7,876 nucleotides of DNA from Plastoroseomonas sp036499545. Lineage in GTDB: Bacteria > Pseudomonadota > Alphaproteobacteria > Acetobacterales > Acetobacteraceae. Below the pieces are notes generated by a model. That model made no database searches, had not been told where the DNA came from, and saw nothing but the letters and a program-made list of their open reading frames with translations. The position numbers and the translations under genes were made by a program. Location: NCBI GenBank assembly GCA_036499545.1, contig DASYDR010000164.1:1-7876 (forward strand). The letters are read 5' to 3'. Positions 1 through 7,535 of this stretch are shown one piece after another (positions within the stretch are counted from its first letter, which is position 1; each line of letters starts with the position of its first letter).

Positions 1-741
1 GAGATGCAGGACATGATGGCCTATGCGGCCTCGGTCGGCAGCGCCGCGGCGAAGAAGGAAGGCGCCAAGGGCTTCATCGGCAATGCCAACGACCTGACCG
101 CGCATTGGTTCGGGGAGCCGGTGGGGCGCGGCACCATGCCGCATGCCCTGATCGGCTATGCCGGGTCCACCGTGCGCGCCGCCGAGATGTTCCATGAGAC
201 CTTCCCGGAAGAAGGCCTCACGGTGCTGGTCGATTACTTCGGCCGGGAGATCACGGATGGCCTCGCGGTCTGCGCCCGCTTCCCGGAGATCGCGGCGTCC
301 GGACGCATGGCCTTCCGCCTCGACACCCATGGCGGCCGCTTCCTGGAAGGGCTCGACCCGGCGGAAAGCTATGCGGTGCTGGAGCGCCACGCGCCCGGCG
401 CCATCCGCCGCTATCGCAGCGAGACGGAGCTGCGCCACCTGGTCGGCACCGGCGTCTCCGCCGCCGCGATCTGGCGCATGCGCGAAGCGCTGGATGAGGC
501 CGGCTATCCGCATGTGCGCATCGTCGCCTCCTCCGGCTTCGGGGTCGGCAAGTGCCGGGTGATGGCGGAAGCGCGGGCGCCGATCGATGTCGTCGGCACC
601 GGCAGCTTCATCCCCGATGCCTGGAGCGAGACCTACGCCACCGCCGACATCGTCGAATATGACGGCGCGGCACGGGTGAAGATCGGCCGCGAATTCCTGC
701 TGCGCCGCAATGGCGCGCGCAAGAAGAACGGGCATGGGTGA
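1..741 (+). CDS. Nicotinate phosphoribosyltransferase-like protein, 3' part (5' end outside window)
   Basis: The frame is open from base 1 (a Glu codon precedes the first Met), so the N-terminus lies upstream; about 246 codons remain. I read it as the C-terminal part of a type II phosphoribosyltransferase of the nicotinate phosphoribosyltransferase family, which makes nicotinate mononucleotide from nicotinate and PRPP in the cytosol. Counting from the Met at base 4, the support is: GTMPHALIG at residues 43-51, matching the family's GTxxH segment with the histidine expected at the active site; VLVDYFGREITDGL around 74-87; RLDTHGGRF at 105-113, where the family has an Arg-Asp sugar/phosphate segment; and VVGTGSF near 196-202, a glycine turn in the phosphate-binding region. 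A NAD+ synthase two genes downstream fits NAD salvage. Nicotinamide or quinolinate phosphoribosyltransferase is a less likely reading, because the missing N-terminus limits substrate assignment. It ends in TGA overlapping the next start codon. Confidence 0.8.
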   Translation, partial: EMQDMMAYAASVGSAAAKKEGAKGFIGNANDLTAHWFGEPVGRGTMPHALIGYAGSTVRAAEMFHETFPEEGLTVLVDYFGREITDGLAVCARFPEIAASGRMAFRLDTHGGRFLEGLDPAESYAVLERHAPGAIRRYRSETELRHLVGTGVSAAAIWRMREALDEAGYPHVRIVASSGFGVGKCRVMAEARAPIDVVGTGSFIPDAWSETYATADIVEYDGAARVKIGREFLLRRNGARKKNGHG

Positions 742-1673
742 CCACGCCCGATGACCGGAGCGCCGGAAGGCGCGAAGGTCTGAATCGGCCGCGCGACGCT
801 TACCTGCGGGAACGTCGCATCGGCTGGTTCTGCGCGGCCGCGGTGGTGCTGATCTGGGTCGGCTTCCAGATCACCGGCCGCATCGCCGCGCGGTCGCCGT
901 TGACCGCCTGGGATGTCAGCGCCATGCGCTATGTCGGCGCCTTCCTGGCGGTGCTGCCGATCCTGGCGCTGCGGGGATTGCCGCGGATGGCGCCGCACCG
1001 CCTGGCCGCCGTGGTCGCGACGGCGGGCATCGGCTTTCCGCTCTGCGCCTATACCGGCTTTACCCTGGCGCCGGCCGCCCATGCCGCGGTCATCATGTCG
1101 GCCGGGCTGCCGGTCGCCACCAGCCTGCTCGCCTGGCTCTTCCTGCGGGAAGCGCCGGGGCGGGCGCGGCTGGTCAGCCTCGGCGCCGTCGTCGCCGGGG
1201 CGCTGCTGCTGGGGCTCGAGGCAGGGCCGGCCAGGCCCGGCGCCTGGCAGGGCGACCTCTGCTACGCCGGCGCCGCCTTCAGCTGGGCCGCCTATACGCT
1301 GCTGGTCCGGCGCTGGCGGCTGCCGGCGCTGGAGGCGACGCTGGCGGTCGGGCTCTACGCGGCCATGGCCTATCTGCCGGTCTGGTGGCTGCTGCTGCCC
1401 TCGGCGACCGGGCAGGCGAGCCTTGGCGCCTTGCTGGTGCCGATGCTGTATCACGGGGCGCTGGCGGCCGTGGTGGCCGGGCTGTTCTACACCCGCTCGG
1501 TCGCCGCCCTCGGACCCGGGCCGATCACCCTCTCGGCCGGGGCGGTGCCGGCCCTGGTCGCGATCGCCGCCTGGCTGGTCCTGGACGAGGAACTCGGCCC
1601 GGCCGGCATCGCCGGCGTGACCTCGGCCTGCGCGGGGCTGGTATGGGGCGTCGCCGCGGCGCGCAGGGCGTGA
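738..1673 (+). CDS. EamA/DMT-family inner-membrane transporter
   Basis: This encodes a 311-residue polytopic membrane protein with the size and two-repeat layout of drug/metabolite transporter (EamA) proteins. About ten hydrophobic segments are visible: near residues 29-47, 60-79, 88-107, 111-136, 144-161, 171-190, 201-220, 228-250, 258-281 and 287-307. Each half ends with the family's acidic loop before its last helix (LREAPGR at 136-142; LDEELGPAG at 282-290). The first 28 residues are charged and probably cytoplasmic. The GTG start at 738 overlaps the previous TGA as GTGA. No in-frame ATG occurs until residue 63, inside helix 2, so GTG is the only sensible start and translation is probably coupled to the upstream gene. 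The Shine-Dalgarno match is weak. Substrate cannot be read from the sequence. Its position between two NAD-salvage genes allows, but does not show, a role in moving nicotinate or a related metabolite. Confidence 0.88.
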   Translation: MTTPDDRSAGRREGLNRPRDAYLRERRIGWFCAAAVVLIWVGFQITGRIAARSPLTAWDVSAMRYVGAFLAVLPILALRGLPRMAPHRLAAVVATAGIGFPLCAYTGFTLAPAAHAAVIMSAGLPVATSLLAWLFLREAPGRARLVSLGAVVAGALLLGLEAGPARPGAWQGDLCYAGAAFSWAAYTLLVRRWRLPALEATLAVGLYAAMAYLPVWWLLLPSATGQASLGALLVPMLYHGALAAVVAGLFYTRSVAALGPGPITLSAGAVPALVAIAAWLVLDEELGPAGIAGVTSACAGLVWGVAAARRA

Positions 1674-1698
1674 CGCTGCGTGGGTTACGCACTAGATA
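1670..1698 (+). promoter_or_regulatory. Weak possible promoter directly upstream of nadE
   Basis: GTGACG at 1670-1675 and TAGATA at 1693-1698 are separated by 17 bases and are partial matches to the -35 and -10 consensus (4 of 6 and 3 of 6). If used, transcription would begin very close to the nadE ATG at 1705, giving a nearly leaderless message. That would fit the absence of a recognisable Shine-Dalgarno sequence in the 31-base gap. Matches this poor occur by chance, and readthrough from the upstream genes is the simpler explanation. Confidence 0.18.
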
Positions 1699-1704
1699 GC
1701 GGTC

Positions 1705-3370
<1,666 letters not shown>

Positions 3371-3372
<2 letters not shown>

Positions 3373-3437
3373 TATCGACGAGCCTCATCGCTGACCTGTT
3401 CATCGCCGGCCGCTCCGCGGAGAGGCTCGGCGATATC
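3371..3437 (+). repeat. Long inverted repeat beginning at the nadE stop codon
   Basis: Bases 3371-3386 and 3422-3437 are inverted repeats of 16 bases with one mismatch (A3378 against G3430). After an A/A mismatch (3387/3421), four more pairs are possible (3388-3391 with 3417-3420, the first being G-T). The loop is then 3392-3416. The outer pair uses the second base of the nadE TGA, so the stem would form in the transcript just as translation ends. No T-run follows (the next bases are GC-rich), so it is not a standard intrinsic terminator. It may stabilise the 3' end of the nadE message, or work with Rho. A dispersed palindromic repeat element is another possibility that only genome-wide comparison can test. 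The pairing is seen directly; the role is inference. Confidence 0.6.
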
Positions 3438-3447
3438 GCGCGCCGGG

Positions 3448-3470
3448 TTGGCGGGGCGGCCGCGCGCCAA
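3448..3470 (+). repeat. Small inverted repeat between nadE and the paralog pair
   Basis: TTGGCG at 3448-3453 pairs with CGCCAA at 3465-3470 across an 11-base loop. The flanking octamer CGCGCGCC also occurs twice as a direct repeat (3437-3444 and 3461-3468). The hairpin is short and sits between two much stronger ones. It could be part of a larger structured leader or a chance feature of GC-rich DNA. Confidence 0.3.
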
Positions 3471-3479
3471 ACAACGACT

Positions 3480-3516
3480 CTCATGCCGGCTCAGCCGGAA
3501 GGCTGGCCGGTATGAG
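3480..3516 (+). promoter_or_regulatory. Hairpin enclosing the start codon and Shine-Dalgarno of the 3512 gene
   Basis: Bases 3480-3496 and 3501-3516 form a 16-pair stem with one G-T pair (3485/3511) and one bulged T (3491), closed by the tetraloop GGAA (3497-3500), which fits the stable GNRA class. The start codon ATG at 3512-3514 is paired with CAT at 3482-3484. The likely Shine-Dalgarno sequence GGAAGG (3497-3502) is partly in the loop and partly in the top of the stem, nine bases before the ATG. Folded, the message would hide the start codon, so this could hold back translation of the gene and, by coupling, of the two genes after it. As DNA it is also an imperfect dyad that a dimeric regulator could bind. 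The geometry is seen directly; regulation is inference. Confidence 0.5.
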
Positions 3517-3904
3517 CGGATTGTTTTCCCCCGAAGGCGGCTTCAGCGTCCGCATCCTCGATCTCTCCGGCGCGAGCGGGGAAGAGCCGGTGGAGATGAT
3601 CCGCGGCTTCCAGACGCTGGAACACGCCAATGCCTTCGCCCGCCGCTATGTGCGCGACAGCCTGGAGCGCTGCCGCGCCCCGGGCATGAACGCCGATGCG
3701 GTGCTCGCCGCCTGGCTCGCCTTCGGCGAGGATGCCGAGATCGAGGAAGGCGGCGACGGCGCCTGGAGCAGCGCCACGGAGCGCGCCGCCTTCGCCGCGA
3801 CCCCCTGCCGCGACCGGGAGGAGCGCAACTGGCGCATCCTCGATCCCCGTGCCGACCAGGATGACGAAGACGAGGATGACGACGACGGGGATGAGCAGGC
3901 GTGA
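3512..3904 (+). CDS. Hypothetical protein with acidic tail, upstream member of a paralogous pair
   Basis: This is a 130-residue protein I do not recognise. Residues 32-85 align without gaps to residues 27-80 of the next gene's product, with about 20 of 54 positions identical, including GF, the ARR..R motif at 43-48, E52, R55-A56, AA at 66-67, GE at 72-73 and AW at 84-85. Both copies then reach a similar NWRILDP / NYQAIEP segment. The pattern suggests a short beta-alpha domain with a charged helix. Residues 115-130 form a strongly acidic tail (12 of 16 are Asp or Glu) absent from the paralog. There is no signal peptide or membrane segment, so it is probably cytosolic. The ATG at 3512 is preceded by GGAAGG at nine bases and lies inside a strong hairpin. 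The stop overlaps the next start as GTGA. Coding is supported by the conserved paralogy and tight coupling to gltX; function is unknown. Confidence 0.8.
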   Translation: MSGLFSPEGGFSVRILDLSGASGEEPVEMIRGFQTLEHANAFARRYVRDSLERCRAPGMNADAVLAAWLAFGEDAEIEEGGDGAWSSATERAAFAATPCRDREERNWRILDPRADQDDEDEDDDDGDEQA

Positions 3905-4209
3905 AGCCCGGCCGCCACGTCGTCCTCTGCGGCGATTTCGCCGCCTACCAGGACCCCGAGGAGGAATGGACGGTGGAAGGCTTCGCCTCCGCCGAGGCGG
4001 CGCAGGACTATGCCCGCCGCTTCATCCGCGCCCAGATCGAGGATCTGCGTGCCGACACGCCGGATCCGGAGGCGCTGCGCGCCGCCTATTTCGGCTGGGG
4101 TGAATATGCCGCGGCGGAAGGGCTCGATACCGAAGCCTGGGTCGCGCATTGCATCGCCCATCCCACGACGTCGCCGCGCGACACCAATTACCAGGCGATC
4201 GAGCCATGA
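3901..4209 (+). CDS. Hypothetical protein, downstream member of the paralogous pair before gltX
   Basis: This is a 102-residue protein of unknown function that shares its core domain with the product of the gene before it. Conserved points include GF at 27-28, ARRFIR at 38-43, E47, R50-A51, AA at 61-62, the GWGEYA block at 65-70 and AW at 79-80; it ends in NYQAIEP, close to the partner's NWRILDP. It is acidic, has no signal peptide and no membrane segment, and lacks the partner's Asp/Glu tail. The GTG start at 3901 overlaps the previous TGA as GTGA, with a weak purine-rich stretch (GGGGATGAG, 3887-3895) nearby. The next in-frame ATG would fall inside the domain. Its TGA overlaps the gltX ATG as ATGA. 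An accessory or regulatory part in tRNA charging is possible from position alone. A simpler view is a small housekeeping-linked protein carried with gltX. Confidence 0.8.
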   Translation: MKPGRHVVLCGDFAAYQDPEEEWTVEGFASAEAAQDYARRFIRAQIEDLRADTPDPEALRAAYFGWGEYAAAEGLDTEAWVAHCIAHPTTSPRDTNYQAIEP

Positions 4210-5540
4210 AACTCCGCTTTGCCCCGTCGCCGACCGGGCTGCTGCATGCCGGCAATGCCCGGGTGGCGCTGGCCAACTGGCTGCTGGCGCGCCGGCATGG
4301 CGGCCGCTTCGTGCTGCGCCTGGACGATACCGACACCGGCCGCAGCACCCCCGAATTCGCCCAGGCGATCGAGGAGGATCTGCATTGGCTCGGCCTCGAC
4401 TGGGATGAGCGCTTCGCCCAGTCGGAGCGGCTGGATCGCTATGCCGCCGCCGCCGAGCACCTGAAGGCATCGAAGCGCCTCTACCCCTGCTTCGAGAGCG
4501 AGGAGGAACTCACCGCCAAGCGCGAGCGCCGGCGGCGGGAGGGCAGGGCGCCGGTCTATGACCGCGAGGCGCTGAAGATGACGCCGGAGCAGTACGAGCG
4601 CGCGCTGGCCAACGGCAAGCAGCCCTATTGGCGCTTCCTGCTGTCGCCGCGGACCATCACCTGGCGCGACGCGGTGCTCGGCGGGCGCAGCGTGAAGCTG
4701 CAGGCGATCAGCGACCCGGTGCTGATCCGCGCCGATGGATCGCCGCTCTATACCTTCACCTCGGTGGTCGACGACCGCGAGACCGGCGTCACGCATATCG
4801 TGCGCGGTGAGGACCACGTTACCAATACCGGCATCCAGATCGACCTGTTCGAAGCGCTGGGCGGCGATTCCGGCCGGCTGACCTTCGGGCACCTGCCGCT
4901 GCTGACCGATGCCGATGGCGGCCAGCTGTCGAAGCGGCTCGGCTCCATCTCGCTCCGCCAGTTCCGCCGCGACGGCATCGAGCCGGCGGCGCTGGCCGGC
5001 TACCTGGCGGCGCTCGGCACCTCGGTCGATCCGGTGCCAGGCCTTCCGCGGGACCTAGCCGGGGATTACGACCTCGGCCGCGTCTCGCATTCCGCGGCGC
5101 GATTCGACCCGCGCCATCTGCTGGCGCTGAACCGGCGCGTGCTGCACCAGGCCCCCTTCGCCGCGGTGCGGGACCGCCTGCCGGAGGGCGCTGACGAGGC
5201 CTTCTGGAACGTGGTGCGCGGCAATCTCGACCTGATGCGCGAAGCGCGGCCCTGGTTCGACGTGGTGCGCGGCAGCATCGTGCCGCCGGCGCAGGAGGAG
5301 GAGCAGGATTTCCTGCGCGCCGCCCTCGGCGTCCTGCCGCCGGAACCCTGGGACGAAGCGAGCTGGGGGATCTGGGTGGAGGCGGTGAAGGCCGCCACCG
5401 GCCGCAAGGGCAAGTCGCTGTTCCTGCCGCTGCGCCTGGCGCTGACCGGGGAGGAGCATGGCCCCGATCTGAAGCAACTGCTGCCGCTGATCGGGCGGGA
5501 ACGGGTGCTGCAGCGGCTCAGGCTCGGTACTTCCGCTTGA
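4206..5540 (+). CDS. gltX: Glutamyl-tRNA synthetase (glutamate-tRNA ligase)
   Basis: This 444-residue class I aminoacyl-tRNA synthetase charges tRNA with glutamate, using ATP, in the cytosol. The start is the ATG at 4206, because the family begins exactly at MKLRFAPSPTG; an open frame extends further upstream but only adds shadow sequence from the preceding gene. Visible motifs are APSPTG at 6-11, the HIGH-equivalent HAGN at 14-17, RLDDTD at 38-43, YPCFESEEEL at 93-102, VRGEDHVTNT at 199-208, and the KMSKS-equivalent LSKR at 241-244. The C-terminal anticodon-binding region (about 310-444) is helical and ends in LLPLIGRERVLQRL. Length fits the short alphaproteobacterial form. Many alphaproteobacteria have two GltX copies, or a non-discriminating one that also charges tRNA-Gln for later amidation; this sequence alone does not tell which. 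The ATGA overlap with the upstream gene suggests coupled translation. Confidence 0.96.
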   Translation: MKLRFAPSPTGLLHAGNARVALANWLLARRHGGRFVLRLDDTDTGRSTPEFAQAIEEDLHWLGLDWDERFAQSERLDRYAAAAEHLKASKRLYPCFESEEELTAKRERRRREGRAPVYDREALKMTPEQYERALANGKQPYWRFLLSPRTITWRDAVLGGRSVKLQAISDPVLIRADGSPLYTFTSVVDDRETGVTHIVRGEDHVTNTGIQIDLFEALGGDSGRLTFGHLPLLTDADGGQLSKRLGSISLRQFRRDGIEPAALAGYLAALGTSVDPVPGLPRDLAGDYDLGRVSHSAARFDPRHLLALNRRVLHQAPFAAVRDRLPEGADEAFWNVVRGNLDLMREARPWFDVVRGSIVPPAQEEEQDFLRAALGVLPPEPWDEASWGIWVEAVKAATGRKGKSLFLPLRLALTGEEHGPDLKQLLPLIGRERVLQRLRLGTSA

Positions 5541-5572
5541 ACCCTGGCCGGCGACCGGGCAGAAAGGACGCC

Positions 5573-5614
5573 ATGTCCGCGTCCAGGCCTCGCGCAGCCG
5601 CGCTCTGTCGCTGA
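5573..5614 (+). CDS. Possible 13-residue leader peptide upstream of cysS
   Basis: A short open frame reads MSASRPRAAALCR and stops with TGA at 5612-5614. It is preceded by a fair Shine-Dalgarno sequence (AAAGGA, 5563-5568) four bases before its ATG. The penultimate-but-one codon is TGT for cysteine, the substrate of the enzyme encoded downstream, and a hairpin lies eight bases after its stop. This resembles the layout of a leader peptide that senses charged tRNA. However, there is only one Cys codon, and an ORF this short is easily found by chance. Confidence 0.25.
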   Translation: MSASRPRAAALCR

Positions 5615-5622
5615 ACCGCCGC

Positions 5623-5641
5623 CGGAGAGAAGAACTCTCCG
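5623..5641 (+). promoter_or_regulatory. Hairpin in the gltX-cysS intergenic region
   Basis: CGGAGAG (5623-5629) and CTCTCCG (5635-5641) form a perfect 7-bp stem with the loop AAGAA. No T-run follows, so it is not a classical intrinsic terminator for gltX. It lies 50 bases before the cysS start, in a 151-base gap that otherwise holds only the possible leader peptide. It may be a transcript-end structure or part of a cysS leader control region. Confidence 0.4.
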
Positions 5642-5691
5642 CGCCGCGTCACCGAACGCTTGCCTGACCGCCCCATCCTTCCCGGACCATC

Positions 5692-7110
5692 ATGACCGAA
5701 CTGCACCTGCACAACAGCGCCGCCCGCAAGCGGGAGGCTTTCGCGCCGATCGATCCGGAGCATGTGCGGCTCTATGTCTGCGGGCCCACGGTCTATGACT
5801 TGGCGCATCTGGGCAATGCGCGGCCGGTCGTGGTCTTCGACGTGCTGGTGCGGCTGCTGCGCCGGCTCTATCCGCGCGTGACCTATGCGCGGAACATCAC
5901 CGACGTCGACGACAAGATCAATGCGCGCGCGCGGGAGAGCGGGGAGCCGATCGCCGCCATCACCGCCCGCACCATCGCGGATTTCCACCGCGACATGGCC
6001 GCCCTCGGCGCCCTGGCCCCGGATGAGGAGCCGCGCGCGACGCAGAACATCCCGCAGATGATCGCGCTGATCGAACGCCTCATCGCCAATGGCCACGCCT
6101 ATGCGGCGGACGGCCATGTGCTGTTCAGCGTGCCGTCCTATGCCGGATACGGGCAGCTCTCCGGCCGTACCCCGGACGAGCTGCTGGCCGGTGCCCGCGT
6201 CGATGTCGCGCCCTATAAGCGCGACCCGGGCGATTTCGTGCTGTGGAAGCCCTCCGACGATGCGACGCCGGGCTGGGACAGCCCCTGGGGCCGCGGCCGC
6301 CCGGGCTGGCACATCGAGTGCAGCGCGATGTCCTGGCGCTATCTCGGCGAGGAATTCGACATCCATGGCGGCGGGCACGACCTGCTCTTCCCGCATCATG
6401 AGAATGAGCTGGCACAATCCGCCTGCGCCTTTCCCGGCAGCCGCTTCGCCCGGTACTGGATGCATAACGGCATGCTGCTGGTCGATGGCGAGAAGATGTC
6501 GAAGTCGCTCGGCAATTTCCTGACCGTGCGCGACATCCTGGCGCGCGGCCCCTGGGCCGGCGAGGCCTTCCGGCTGCTGCTGCTGAAGACCCATTATCGC
6601 CAGGCGCTGGACTACACCGTGGCGGGGCTCGAGGAAGCGAAGGCGGAGCTCGACGACGGCTATGCCATGCTGGCGCGCGCGCCCGCCGCCGATGGCGCCC
6701 TGATCAGTGCCATGACCGACTGGGCGATCGCGCCGCTCCGCGATGATCTGAACACCCCGGGTACCATCGCGCGGCTGCGCGACCTGCGCACGCTCGAGAA
6801 TGTCGCGACGGTCGGCGGCAGCGCCACCGCGGTGCTGGCCCGCATCGGGCAGGACTGGGCGCCGGCGCCGGGCGAGGCGGCGGCGGCCTTCCGGGAAGCC
6901 GCCGGGCTGCTCGGCCTGTTCCAGGGCGATGCCGGTGCCTGGCTGCGCGGCGGCGTCGATGCCGCGGCGGTCGAGGCCGCGATCGCCGCGCGCCTCGCCG
7001 CCCGCAAGGCGCGCGATTTCGCCGCGGCCGACCGCATCCGCGCCGAGCTGCTGGCGCAAGGCATACTGCTGGAGGACGGGGCGGGCGGCACCACCTGGCG
7101 GCGCGCTTGA
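5692..7110 (+). CDS. cysS: Cysteinyl-tRNA synthetase (cysteine-tRNA ligase)
   Basis: This complete 472-residue class I synthetase charges tRNA-Cys with cysteine in the cytosol as a zinc-dependent monomer. Motifs are in the expected order: YVCGPTVYDLAHLGN with the HIGH-equivalent HLGN at 39-42, RNITDVDDKI at 67-76, PGWHIECSAM near 204-213, the HGGGHDLLFPHHENE block at 225-239, and a perfect KMSKS at 268-272. The four zinc ligands known from the family are present at Cys30, Cys210, His235 and Glu239. The C-terminal part holds the helical DALR region (about 335-410) and the usual ARKARDFAAADRIRAEL segment with a C-terminal Trp-Arg-Arg. Length is typical. The ATG at 5692 is the family's normal start; the Shine-Dalgarno match is weak (GGA at 5684-5686). 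It lies 151 bases after gltX, so it may have its own promoter, though none is clear. Confidence 0.97.
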   Translation: MTELHLHNSAARKREAFAPIDPEHVRLYVCGPTVYDLAHLGNARPVVVFDVLVRLLRRLYPRVTYARNITDVDDKINARARESGEPIAAITARTIADFHRDMAALGALAPDEEPRATQNIPQMIALIERLIANGHAYAADGHVLFSVPSYAGYGQLSGRTPDELLAGARVDVAPYKRDPGDFVLWKPSDDATPGWDSPWGRGRPGWHIECSAMSWRYLGEEFDIHGGGHDLLFPHHENELAQSACAFPGSRFARYWMHNGMLLVDGEKMSKSLGNFLTVRDILARGPWAGEAFRLLLLKTHYRQALDYTVAGLEEAKAELDDGYAMLARAPAADGALISAMTDWAIAPLRDDLNTPGTIARLRDLRTLENVATVGGSATAVLARIGQDWAPAPGEAAAAFREAAGLLGLFQGDAGAWLRGGVDAAAVEAAIAARLAARKARDFAAADRIRAELLAQGILLEDGAGGTTWRRA

Positions 7111-7121
7111 CCTTCCCATGG

Positions 7122-7150
7122 TGGAGGGCGGCTTTCTCCGAGCCCCTCCA
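7122..7150 (+). repeat. Inverted repeat between cysS and the DUF305 gene
   Basis: TGGAGGG at 7122-7128 pairs with CCCTCCA at 7144-7150. A further three pairs (7129-7131 with 7138-7140) are possible above a three-base bulge, leaving the loop CTTTCT. No T-run follows. It lies in the 62-base gap between two genes and could be a processing or partial termination site. In DNA this rich in G and C, a 7-bp stem is only modest evidence. Confidence 0.35.
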
Positions 7151-7172
7151 ACGCCAGCCGGGACGATCTCTC

Positions 7173-7535
7173 ATGCAGCGCCTTGCCGTTGCCTTCCTCC
7201 TCCTGACCGCCATGCCCGCCGCCGCGCAGCATGCCGGGCATGACATGTCCATGGGCGCGGCGGGTGCCGCCGCGGCGCAGGAATCCGCCTCGACCCGCGA
7301 ATTGCGGGAAGCCAATGCCCAGATGCACCGCGCCATGGACATGCCGTTCACCGGCGATGCCGATCGCGACTTCGCCGCCGCCATGATCCCGCATCATGAA
7401 GGCGCCATCGCCATGGCCCGGATCGAGCTGCGCCATGGCACCGACCCGGCGATGCGGCGGATGGCGGAAGCGATCATCGCCGCGCAGGAACGCGAAATCG
7501 CGGAGCTGCGCGCCTTCCTCGCCCGGCCGCGATGA
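7173..7535 (+). CDS. Exported DUF305-family protein, probable periplasmic metal-binding protein
   Basis: This 120-residue protein has a clear signal peptide: MQRLAVAFLLLTAMPAAA, with likely cleavage after Ala18. The mature protein begins with QHAGHDMSMG, a short His/Met cluster. The DUF305 signature follows: DFAAAMIPHHEGAIAMARIEL at about 67-87, with paired His74-His75, and AEAIIAAQEREIAEL at about 98-112, giving a helical bundle. Further Met and His residues (Met51, His52, Met55, Met57, Met71, Met94, Met97) would suit copper binding; some DUF305 proteins in other bacteria are reported to bind copper, but metal identity is inference here. The ATG at 7173 is chosen because it places the signal peptide at the N-terminus and has GGGA at 7160-7163. 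A longer frame from a TTG at 7107 would add 22 residues with no sensible N-terminus. Its TGA overlaps the next gene's ATG. Confidence 0.87.
   Translation: MQRLAVAFLLLTAMPAAAQHAGHDMSMGAAGAAAAQESASTRELREANAQMHRAMDMPFTGDADRDFAAAMIPHHEGAIAMARIELRHGTDPAMRRMAEAIIAAQEREIAELRAFLARPR

Noticed and set aside
1677..1691. TGCGT/ACGCA 5-bp hairpin between the transporter gene and nadE
   Set aside because: The stem is too short to stand out from chance in GC-rich DNA, and no T-run follows.
3437..3468. Repeated CGCGCGCC octamer as a possible attachment site or CRISPR-like repeat
   Set aside because: Only two copies of an eight-base GC-rich word, with no integrase, spacer pattern or cas gene nearby.
4149..4205. 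Upstream extension of the gltX frame by 19 codons
   Set aside because: The extension only translates the end of the preceding gene in another frame. The family starts at MKLRFAPSPTG, which fits the ATG at 4206 overlapping the previous stop.
5518..7119. 533-codon open frame on the minus strand opposite cysS
   Set aside because: Same reason: biased composition, no motifs, and complete overlap with cysS, whose catalytic and zinc residues are all in place.
7107..7172. TTG start giving a longer N-terminus for the DUF305 protein
   Set aside because: It would add 22 residues ahead of a clear signal peptide. The ATG at 7173 puts the signal peptide at the N-terminus.
7230..7242. Palindrome CATGCCGGGCATG inside the DUF305 gene
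   Set aside because: It is explained by codons for the His-Ala-Gly-His segment of the mature N-terminus; no regulatory role is needed.
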